NCBI RefSeq assembly: GCF_000328475.2 | Contig: NC_026482.1 | Coordinates: 1,116,001-1,180,000 of the forward strand | Source of the DNA: Mycosarcoma maydis | Lineage: Eukaryota; Basidiomycota; Ustilaginomycetes; Ustilaginales | Direction: 5' to 3' | DNA: 64,000 nucleotides | Shown here: in pieces, positions 43,129 through 51,572 of the stretch | Position numbering within the stretch: the first letter of the stretch is position 1 | How the letters are laid out: each line of letters opens with the position of its first letter | The notes under the pieces: model-generated | Databases searched by the model: none | What the model was told of the DNA's origin: nothing | Seen by the model: only the letters and a program-made list of their open reading frames with translations | Made by a program: the position numbers and the translations under genes

Positions 43129-44550
43129 ATGCTCCGAGCGACTGAGCAACTCACCTGGTCCGCGGTGCTGGACAGATTCAAGCGTGGCTACGAGGTCACC
43201 AGCTCCAATGCTGCCACTGGCAAAAACCAAAATGACGTCGACTGGCAGTTCTTTTCGGGCAAGCATCTGAGATGCAAGGTGACCTTCACCAAACCTATTG
43301 ATACAGCTTGGCCAATGCAACAATTGCCGAGCCAGAAGAGCAGGCTTTTATCCAACAATGAGGATTCGCTTGATCGTCAGCTAAGGATCATTGTCGAATG
43401 TGGACCTATCGAGGCCGACGATGAACAAAAACGGGTTGATGCTGCAACGAAATTGAAGGGGATCGTGGCAAGGTCAAGAAGCTCGTCCCAGACGATAGCG
43501 CCTCTGGTCTTGGTAAGAAGTGACCAAGGCGGAAAGTCTCGTCGTGATACTAGCAGGAAGAAAGACGCTGACGCCCAAAAACTCTTTCGCTCGTGCCTGG
43601 ATTGGGGTTTTGCTGCTCTGAATCGCGGTAGCTGAATGCCGACCTCGTCCTAATCAACAAAACTTACTTCCATACACCACAAAGGCTCAAAGCCGTAATT
43701 GTCTACCGCCAGAACAAGAACGTTCTCATCCGAATGCTGGACGAGTATGATTCGACCAAGGTAAATGATGAGCAGAAACCGCTGGCGTTAAGCTAATGAA
43801 CGGTCATTGAACTTTTGGAAAGCTTCTGCATACCTTTCTCAGGCGCATCGGCTGCAGCTCGAGTTCAACAGAGAAGACGACGTCGAAGCTTTCCTGTCCC
43901 TGATCGAACCGGATAGCACATTCCACGACGTGGGTCGAACGACATCGCCGAAGAAAGAGGAGACGAAAAACAACCAGTCGGCGATTTGGAAAGTCTCAGC
44001 AAAGGCAAATGCTGGCGAAATCGAGATCGAACACGCAACAGACACCTCGAGCGTTGTCCCTGACGATGCATCACAGAGCCAGAGTCTGGTAGAGAAGCTT
44101 TTGCAGCTTCAAGAGAGTCAGCTTTGTCAGCCCGTTGCGCGACAGCCGGTAGCGGACGTTTCTCGCCTGGCCGCCGAGGTGCAAGGTTTGCGTGCAGGGA
44201 CGTCCACCGCAAGCTGCTCCCACTGTGCCCATCCGAACCGTTGCGAGAGCAGCGCAACCACTACGGCGTCGGATGCCACAGCAACGAATTGGGACAACTC
44301 GGCAAGTGTCTCTCAGCGACACGTCGAGACACCCTTGACGCAAACGAGCGATGAATCAGTCTATGAGCAGGATCAAGCGGACGCAGATGATGATCAAGAC
44401 ATTGACGATGGTCTGCAAGGCTGGCCGGACGCAAGCGCGATCGAGTGCATCCAGGATGATGTTTGCAGGCTCTGCCTCATGGCACCGCATCTCGACCAAA
44501 TCATCGCATTTCACGTGGATCAGCATTTGCGAGATGTTGGACGGCAGTGA
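43129..44550 (+). CDS. Possible meiotic recombination protein Rec114-like
   Basis: I infer three exons, 43129..43627, 43693..43760 and 43843..44550, encoding 424 residues. The first intron has a weak donor (GTAGCT) and only the AG at 43691-43692 keeps the frame; the second has donor GTAAAT and a good acceptor CTTTCTCAG. The N-terminal 210 residues look like a PH-type barrel capped by a helix: DVDWQFFSGKHLRCKVTF, RQLRIIVECGP, VIVYRQNKNVLIRMLDEY and RLQLEFNREDDVEAFLSLI. A long polar, disordered middle with four Cys follows, and a short C-terminal helix ends the protein (DDVCRLCLMAPHLDQIIAF). A PH barrel, disordered linker and short C-terminal helix is the layout of Rec114, a partner of Mei4 in Spo11 break formation. 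The match is a fold-level impression. Another PH-like protein is possible. Confidence 0.55.
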
Positions 44551-45850
44551 TGATCAAGAGGCAGGTAGAAGCATGCGCGGCTGCCAAACGTTGATGACCC
44601 ACGCTTGTGACTGATCTGCCTGTAATCTGTCTGCGTAGGTAGTTGCAGCTTTGCAGAGACGCAATCAACATGCTGTGCAACTCGTGACTCTCTTGAGGCT
44701 CATCGGACACGCGGCGAGCTGAATGGCGCTTGTATCGCGTCGACGACCAAGCTGAGACAAGACGCGGTCTTGAGGACCTCTCTGCAGCAACACGCAGATA
44801 AGATTCACGATTTGTTGGTGCAAGTCAAGAGCATCGACGACACTTGCGACTCTGACTAGTTAGTTGGTCTCACGACAGTCATAGACGTGAGAGTCGTGAG
44901 TGAGAGCCGGATTTGGATTAACGATCCACCGATTCACGATTCACGATTCACGATTATTGGCTGGCGGTGATTAGAAATCTGAGGAAATTCGCCCAGTCTG
45001 AGTCGTGAGTCGTGAGTCGTGAGTGACTGTACAAACTATCTCGCGAGGCGAGGCTAAAAAGACGCGCTTGCTGGTGCCGAACTAGAAATATAATATTAAC
45101 TTTAGTAAAATTTTACGATTCATGATTTGCATGTGATGGTGCAGCGCAGCCTCGCATCGGTAATCACGAATATGAATCGTGAATGATTATTTCCCAGGTG
45201 TAAACTCACTCACGAGTAAAATCACAGATCAAGAATCGTAAATCGTGAACTGTGTGACTGGCAGCTTGTCGCAGCTGGTCGAAAGACCCTTCACGCTTTG
45301 ATCTCTCGTGTCTCTTTCCTCTTTGGTCAACGCCCGGCAGAGACTCACTCTGCTTTCGTGTTTGATCCTCGTGACTGTGTGTCAGCCTAACCCAACGTGC
45401 ACTAGCGTCTGCGATTCCAATCGTGATTTCGTTTGTCTTGAGCTTCTCCGAGCTTTCCTCGACCATCGTGATTGCTCGCATCATCTCGCCACGTCGGTCT
45501 TATCTTGCCTCTTGTCATTTAACTTGATCTCATCTCAACTTGCATCTCGTCTCATCTCTTCTGCGCACACTGCTGCAACAAGACCCATTTCATCTTGGAT
45601 TCGCGTCAGATCAATCCCCTGGCAGATCAAGTTCGCAGGTGCGCAGCGCATCACACGCAGTGGAGGTCCGACAGCGCTCTTCAATCGCAGAAAAGCATCG
45701 GGGTTCCTCGATAGAGCACCAATCAAAAGAGCTAAAGGCGTTTTGGTGACGTCGTTGTTCTTTCGCGTGCTACGCTCTCTGCTGCTAGCTCTGGCATGAA
45801 CGCTGTTCAGTGCATCTGAACACCAGTCATCCGAACGAGGTCAGCTCAAC
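44551..45850. other. Intergenic, Rec114-like to Tco89-like gene
   Basis: About 1.3 kb. It contains an ATTCACG array (44932-44955), a GTCGTGA array near 45002-45024, further CACGAATC and AATCGTGAA motifs near 45160-45250, and a CT-rich leader before the next ATG. The open frame 45308-45799 is within this leader and has no recognisable domain. Confidence 0.55.
44932..44955. repeat. ATTCACG heptamer array
   Basis: Three perfect ATTCACG units plus a final ATT. A (GTCGTGA)3-like array follows about 50 bases downstream. Confidence 0.9.
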
Positions 45851-48415
45851 ATGGCCGCCACGTCGCGACGCCGCTCGACGCATGGTCTCACATCTTCTGG
45901 CTCGTCGACGCAGCTTGCGCGACGCGGCTCCTCGTCTAGGCTCGGCGGTGCTCGAGGCCGTTTCGACCCGAGCCTCATGATGTCTTCCAATGCCGCTCCA
46001 TCCAACGGTATCCGCGACCGTTCGCCTCATGCTGCCGAGTACGCCGAGAATGACGATGATGCTTCAGCTCAGGACAAGACTGCTACACGTCGTGGTAAGT
46101 CGACCGATCGTCTTCAGCGCTCGAGAGACAGCAGCTCGCACCTCAGCGGCAAACGTTCCAAGTCTTATACGCATCTCGGCATGACCGCTGACGATGGCAC
46201 CGCCGCCAGACGGCGCAAAGCAACTAGCAAAAAGGGCAAGAGCCAGCGCACAGAGGCCGAGGACGGCTGGACCAGCGCTAGTGCCGAAAACACGCCTAGC
46301 GACCGTAGCGCTGACGCTTCTCCCTCCAGCAGCCCGGGAGATGAGGGATTGGTGTTGGGCATCAAGAAGCGTCCAGCCAATCCTACACAGACTGCGACCA
46401 AAAACCCTAAGACCACTTTGCCCGATCCCAAAAAGGAACCGTTTCCGCAACTGCCCGACACGCCCAGAGCCAGCGCAAGGGTGCTTGAACCCGAGAATGG
46501 ATACAGAACGCATGAGACAACATCGTCCAAGCCCGTCGCACCTCCTGCTCAGTTGGATCGTCAAGACACTTCGAAGACGCTGGTAGGCGGTCGAAACGAC
46601 GATGCGGTAGCAGCTGAAGTGGCATCGCGGCAAGCAGCACCTTCACGAGTGATGGCCGAAACCGACTCGCTCGATCCAAGATCGTCTTTGGTCAAGCTTG
46701 AGGTTTCTCCGTCGTCTGCAAAGACTGGATATCGAACAGCTGCTCCACTTGAACTAGATCCCGCCAACCACGCGCGCCATCAACGCGTCTTGTCCAACGC
46801 TTCAAACCGTACGCTGCGCTCGTCGATGCCAGCCGTGTCTTCGCCATCGTCGGTACGATCCAAATCGTCGGTGCTATCAAATCGGTTTCCGCTGTTTTCT
46901 CGAGAGGCGCAAGCTGCGGCACCGCCCATGTTGGACACACACAACGCGCTTGCCGGCCGTCTAGGTGCGCGACACGAGGATCGTGGCGATCTTCTAGCCC
47001 CCATGGTAGGCCCAAGTCGAGGCGCGCAAAGTGTGAGTGCGATGACGTCGAGCACCAGTGCACCGGTCGGACTGGATCAGTTGCCGCACGCATCTCTCGT
47101 CAACCGTTCCAACACGCTCCACAAAGCCGGCTCGAGCAGTGCGCTCAATTCGAGTGCAGCAACGTCTTTGTCGCTCTCCTCTGTCTCGCAAAAGGCCACT
47201 GGTACGGTGGGATATGGGTTGCAGCAGCAGCAGCAGCAGCAGCAGGAGGGGCGATCGGCTCAAGAGACAGCCAACGATCGCCGGAGGACAGCAAGTACGC
47301 AGAGCCTAACGGCGGCAGATGCGGCCAAGCTAGCAGCAAAGTTGCGACTGGCTCGCGACTCGATGGACGACCACGGGCTGGGTGGATACGGTAGTGCGCA
47401 ACGCGGCGCGCAAGGATACAATCCACGACTAGAGCAATACAAGAAGCCAGTGGTGTCGACGTTTGTCAAGAATGATGCTTCCGAGGCGCCACAGGCGATC
47501 GAGGTACAGGCGAATTCAGTGTACTCCAAGATGTTCTCACAGGCGCACGACAGCCAAGGAGGCGACGATGGCGGGCGCCGAATGATTCGGTACGTGATGG
47601 GATATGGAATTAGCGGACCACCGATCGAGAAGAGCCAGCTGTCGGATGCGCTGCTGGGACCGAACTTGGATTTGGCAGATTTCGAATCGAGCTGGGCACC
47701 GGCGTTGGCGTATGCTGCGGGGTTGGGAGCGGCTGTGCCTCGTGGGATGCAGACCAAATATGCGCTAGTGACGCCGGAAGCGCCGGCTGCTGTGGGTGGG
47801 CCTAACTCAACACCGCTGCACCTGATTCATGGATTGACGACGACGTCGCCGGAACCGTTCCCGTTGGATCCGACGGATGTGCCTGCTTTGCAGGAGGAAG
47901 CGGACGTGTTTGAGAGTCGACCGGTTTCGGAACTGGCGTCGATCCAGTTGGTGGATCCGGGCTTGATCCGAGCAATTGCTGTGACGACGCATGCGATTGC
48001 TGTGCATCGTTCGCACGTCGTTACACGGCGGTATGCGGACCCGATGCGCCAAGCACTCGAGCGCGTAGTTCGCTCATCGGGACGCTATGTGGCAAATTGC
48101 AAGACGCGCGTCGGCAACAACACGCTCGGATCCGCCGTAGCGTCGAGGTGGGGCAGGAAAAGCGCACCGAGCAGTCCCGCGGGCTTGCGCCTGGATACCA
48201 GACCGCGCCTGCAGAGCAGAACCACATCAGATACCACAGCCGCACACCCTGCAGCTCACCCTACGCACACCAGCGCCTCAAGCAACCTGGCAGGTCAGCT
48301 CTACAACCTCGTCGATGCGGCTGAACATCCAGTGAGGAGTCTCAAGCGCGTCTGGTCCGGCGGCGTGGCAAGAGGTGGGCTTGTTGCTCTCACTCGAACC
48401 GAGGAGGAGCCGTGA
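45851..48415 (+). CDS. Serine-rich protein, possible TORC1 subunit Tco89
   Basis: A single exon encodes 854 residues, with no signal peptide or membrane segment. The N-terminus is Ser/Arg-rich (RRRSTHGLTSSGSSTQLARR) with KRSKSYTHLG and, near 140, DGWTSASAENTPSD. Basic-Ser blocks followed by a W-(V/T)-S-A-S motif resemble the fungal Tco89 family, a TORC1 subunit tied to vacuolar and rapamycin responses. The middle is disordered with eight Gln in a row (CAG repeat at 47222-47245). A more ordered part (about 555-760) contains RRMIRYVMGYGISGPP, DFESSWAPALAYAAGLG and IQLVDPGLIRAIAVTTHAIAVHRSHVVTRRYADP. The Tco89 assignment is tentative; an uncharacterised smut Ser-rich protein is the alternative. 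Convergent with the secreted-protein gene, 139 bases apart. Confidence 0.6.
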   Translation: MAATSRRRSTHGLTSSGSSTQLARRGSSSRLGGARGRFDPSLMMSSNAAPSNGIRDRSPHAAEYAENDDDASAQDKTATRRGKSTDRLQRSRDSSSHLSGKRSKSYTHLGMTADDGTAARRRKATSKKGKSQRTEAEDGWTSASAENTPSDRSADASPSSSPGDEGLVLGIKKRPANPTQTATKNPKTTLPDPKKEPFPQLPDTPRASARVLEPENGYRTHETTSSKPVAPPAQLDRQDTSKTLVGGRNDDAVAAEVASRQAAPSRVMAETDSLDPRSSLVKLEVSPSSAKTGYRTAAPLELDPANHARHQRVLSNASNRTLRSSMPAVSSPSSVRSKSSVLSNRFPLFSREAQAAAPPMLDTHNALAGRLGARHEDRGDLLAPMVGPSRGAQSVSAMTSSTSAPVGLDQLPHASLVNRSNTLHKAGSSSALNSSAATSLSLSSVSQKATGTVGYGLQQQQQQQQEGRSAQETANDRRRTASTQSLTAADAAKLAAKLRLARDSMDDHGLGGYGSAQRGAQGYNPRLEQYKKPVVSTFVKNDASEAPQAIEVQANSVYSKMFSQAHDSQGGDDGGRRMIRYVMGYGISGPPIEKSQLSDALLGPNLDLADFESSWAPALAYAAGLGAAVPRGMQTKYALVTPEAPAAVGGPNSTPLHLIHGLTTTSPEPFPLDPTDVPALQEEADVFESRPVSELASIQLVDPGLIRAIAVTTHAIAVHRSHVVTRRYADPMRQALERVVRSSGRYVANCKTRVGNNTLGSAVASRWGRKSAPSSPAGLRLDTRPRLQSRTTSDTTAAHPAAHPTHTSASSNLAGQLYNLVDAAEHPVRSLKRVWSGGVARGGLVALTRTEEEP
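47222..47245 (+). repeat. Coding CAG repeat (eight Gln)
   Basis: Eight uninterrupted CAG codons inside the disordered middle of the Tco89-like protein. A pure CAG run is likely to vary in length between strains. Confidence 0.95.
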
Positions 48416-48554
48416 GCCGTGTTCGATTGGAGAAACAGACAATTCAGATGATTCAGCTAGCGATGCGAGCATAGATCGTGTGCAAGAAGAGACGTGGTGA
48501 GATTGAGCAAATTTGATTGATTTGACGTGTGCACAAAACGAATCTAGGAGCGGA

Positions 48555-49382
48555 TTACAGGAGGGTGAGTGCGGCGATAGCAGCGAGGGTGGAAGCGGCA
48601 AGGGCCGAGCTAGGGTTGAAGGGGGAGGCGGAGTTGGGGGAGGTAGATGCGGAGACGGAAGTGGAGTTGCCCTGAGCAGTGGATTTGAGAGAGGACGGAA
48701 TTTTGGCGTCCAGGAAGGAAGCGCCACAAGTTTGGTTGACGGCGGCAGCGAGGCGTTGGTTAGAGTTGGTGGGGAAGAGGATCGAGTAAACGCCGTGTGT
48801 GCAGTCGGTGCAGAAGGCGGTTTTGTTAGCTGCAACAGCTTGCAGACTCATCTGCTGAGTCGTTTGATTCGACAAGATGGACTGGATCGATGTAAATGTA
48901 ACGGGCGTCTGCGTGATATTTTGAAGAGTGTACAGTTCGTTTGTCAAGCACGACTCGCCTGCGGAGTTCTGCAGACAACCAGCATTGCGAAGCTTATCGT
49001 ACGCGTTGATAAAGTAGTAGACCAGAGCCGGAATGTTGGCACCGTTGTTACTAGCAAGATCCGCACCACACGTCTGAAGGAGTGTGCTGTTGGCCGCGCC
49101 GAGTTGAGCGGTGGAGCAGGCGGTTTTTCCGGAGCCGCAGATCGAGTTGGAGAGGTACGATTGCAGTCCAGGAATCACCGATGTGTTTCCGGCCGAGGTG
49201 AGTGCACCAACCGCGCTAGGCAGCGCAAGACAAGACGACACGCTGGAATTTGTAACAAGTCCAACCAGACCCGACGCACAACCGGCCGAGAGACCGGTAA
49301 CGAGCAAAGGATCAAGCTGCGCCGAAGCGGTGCCAGCAAGCGCAAGCACAGCGGCGCCGACGAACGTAGTGATGATACGCAT
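48555..49382 (-). CDS. Secreted Cys-containing protein, probably GPI-anchored, function unknown
   Basis: A single exon encodes 275 residues from the ATG at 49382. An in-frame ATG at 49424 would add 14 residues before a good signal peptide, so I prefer the inner start. Residues 1-22 (MRIITTFVGAAVLALAGTASAQ) form a signal peptide with an Ala-x-Ala site. The mature part has ten Cys, enough for five disulphides, and many N-x-S/T sites. The last 50 residues are Ser/Ala/Asn-rich and end in a hydrophobic tail (ALAASTLAAIAALTLL) typical of GPI-anchor signals. The body (YFINAYDKLRNAGCLQN, AFCTDCTHGVYSILFP) recalls an uncharacterised family of secreted fungal proteins with paired Cys (DUF7729-like, from memory). 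A cell-surface role is inferred. A TATA-like box lies about 110 bases upstream. Confidence 0.85.
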   Translation of the reverse strand: MRIITTFVGAAVLALAGTASAQLDPLLVTGLSAGCASGLVGLVTNSSVSSCLALPSAVGALTSAGNTSVIPGLQSYLSNSICGSGKTACSTAQLGAANSTLLQTCGADLASNNGANIPALVYYFINAYDKLRNAGCLQNSAGESCLTNELYTLQNITQTPVTFTSIQSILSNQTTQQMSLQAVAANKTAFCTDCTHGVYSILFPTNSNQRLAAAVNQTCGASFLDAKIPSSLKSTAQGNSTSVSASTSPNSASPFNPSSALAASTLAAIAALTLL

Positions 49383-49489
49383 CTTGGGGGAAGTAGAGAG
49401 ACAAAAGAGGTTCTGGGTTGACAAGGATGTGGGTCAAGAGAGCGAAGAGGTGGGGAAGCGTCAAGGATCAGCAGGTCGACAGACACGAG

Positions 49490-49497
49490 TTTATATA
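49490..49497 (-). promoter_or_regulatory. Candidate TATA box of the secreted-protein gene
   Basis: TATATAAA on the minus strand, 108-115 bases upstream of the ATG at 49382. Strong motif, reasonable distance; no further evidence. Confidence 0.45.
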
Positions 49498-49712
49498 GAC
49501 GTGTGTATGCTTGTGTGCTCTTTGGGAATCAAGAATGGACGCCAGCTGTACGCAACACTTGTCAGTGGTCAAGGCTGGTGCCAGAGGATAAGGACGAGCA
49601 CAGACGCAAAAGCAGCGACGAGCGGCGCGTGTTCGCTACAGGACTCACGACTATAGCACCAAGATGCAAGGTCAGACGATTTAGCGTGTCAATCCACAGG
49701 GACGGTTGGGCA

Positions 49713-49777
<65 letters not shown>
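49713..49777. repeat. (GT)n-(GA)27 microsatellite
   Basis: A short GT run passes directly into an uninterrupted run of 27 GA units (49724-49777). Confidence 0.95.
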
Positions 49778-49779
<2 letters not shown>

Positions 49780-51038
49780 CCAGCCAGCCAGTCACAACCC
49801 ACGTTGCCACTAAATCAGATGAATTTGGTTCCCAGCCTGGCGATGGCCCAATCACGAATAACTTAGTGAATAACGAATGGTGTCCCTAACTTGGATGCAT
49901 GTTAAGAATGCAACTAACTTACTGTATAACGGCGGGAAGGACGCAACGGAGGAATATGAATCACGAATGTGGGGTTGAGCAGGATTTCGATTTCATTTGG
50001 CGCCAAGATAGGTGGTCCATGCGTCGAAGAACTGCTTCAAGTGTCTGTTCGAGTTCCAAGCCGATGGTAGAAGAGCATTTCACGAATCGGTGAATGAGCA
50101 CGGAACGCATGACCTGTGACCTGTGAGCTGCGACCTGCTGATAGAATCGATTCAATAGTCGAACTCAAAATTCATAGCATTCGTGATTGCTTGGCTCCGA
50201 CTAATTTGCTATACTATTCTAATAAAGTTTGGCTAGGTAAGTTAGATCGTGTCGGCAGAGATTCACCAAAACAAGACTATTGGATCATGAATGGATTGAT
50301 TGCAGTTTGAATTCACGATGGATCTGCTCCAAGTTGATACAAGCTTGTACTGTACAGTATCTTCTGGATATAATACATTGTTTTTATTTTTCTAGTTATA
50401 AGGGGTTCACGATTCGAATTCAGATTCGATGTGCGATTCGTGGTCCGACTCGGCACTAAGCTGAACAACATGCAACCATGAAACAGGTTCGAACGTGTGC
50501 GCGTCTTTCTGCATTGACAGAACGAGCGACGAGCATAGAACAAGATGCGCTGTTGCTAACCGAGCAATCCCTGTCAGATGTAAGTTATCGTGGAGTCGTG
50601 AGTCGTGTGAACCACGAAGCACGAAGCACGAAGCACGAAACAGGGCTCAGAAGGGCTTATTTTCAGGTATGCTTCGCCTCGCCTCGCCTCGCCTCGGCAA
50701 GGGTCTCGACTCGGCAGAATCACGAATCACGAATCCGCCACGTTCCATGGCTCGGCTTCCAATGAGGCTCGTCTATACGAAGCGTGCAAGTCTGAGTCGC
50801 CAAGCACAACTACAACGCACCGAACAATCAGAAACAAACGACTCGTGACTCGGCCATCTGTCTATCCATGCAGTCAGTAGCTGTCACCACTTTGCTCGTC
50901 CAAGAGATCATCAAGAACAACACCAACTGCAAGCTGCCTTCAGCTGAACTCGGCATTGTACACACAACACAGCGGAAGCGATTCCATTAATGGTGATTGT
51001 GCGTGTTTGTGTTGATGTGTTGATTTCATGATTCGTGG

Positions 51039-51066
51039 TCCAGGATCCAGGATCCAGGATCCAGGA
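51039..51066. repeat. TCCAGGA heptamer array, four copies
   Basis: Four perfect TCCAGGA units. The period of seven is shared with the ATTCACG arrays, but the sequence is different. Confidence 0.9.
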
Positions 51067-51409
51067 TCAAGGATTCACGACTGGCTGTGGCGTAGAGGAG
51101 CGTGTGTGTATGTACAGTCGTGAGTACGACGAATTTTCGGGGGCATTCACGATTCACAGAATCACAACCACGAATTCACGATTCGTGATTCACGATTCAA
51201 GCACGAATGTGATTCGATTGTGGAGTTGACGAGTCGTCGTCGGGTCACAGTCACGATTCGTGAGTGTCAAGGGCCACTCGTGACCGTAGAGCGTGAGAGA
51301 GAGCTCAGCACGAAGCGCTAAATTTGTAACGGCACGCGCACCTGCCAGTCTGTGTGTCACGAGTCGTGACTCTTGCGTGTTGTGCGTCACTCACAACTTT
51401 GCTCGCAAC

Positions 51410-51454
51410 ATTCACGATTCGTGATTCACGATTCGTGATTCACGATTCGTGATT
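51410..51454. repeat. Alternating ATTCACG-ATTCGTG array
   Basis: Three perfect copies of the 14-mer ATTCACGATTCGTG plus a final ATT. Successive heptamers are near inverse complements, so the whole tract can fold back on itself. It lies 119 bases upstream of the ArfGAP gene ATG. Confidence 0.95.
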
Positions 51455-51572
51455 TCTCGTTTGTCCTCCCTTATCCCACTTGCACTTTACCATCACGTCG
51501 AATCCATCCCGATTGGCTTACCGCGCGTAGACCGAGGATGGTTCAGGCGGCTGCTCACGCCGCAACGTCACC

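Larger units (their letters stand above)
49383..51572. other. Shared upstream region, secreted-protein and ArfGAP genes
   Basis: About 2.19 kb between divergent genes and the most repeat-rich space in the window: a (GT)n(GA)27 microsatellite, a TCCAGGA array, GAAGCAC and GCCTC tandem runs (about 50616-50640 and 50673-50696), and many ATTCGTG/ATTCACG units ending in a perfect alternating array at 51410-51454. No gene or RNA was recognised. Confidence 0.6.

Noticed and set aside
48513..49421. 302-codon open frame on the + strand, Gly/Arg-rich
   Set aside because: Mirror image of the secreted-protein gene, which has a signal peptide, paired Cys and GPI tail on the minus strand. The Gly/Arg content is a by-product.
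1162..51454. Heptamer arrays as a CRISPR array or telomeric repeat
   Set aside because: There are no spacers between units, the repeat is far too short for CRISPR, and the unit is not TTAGGG-like.
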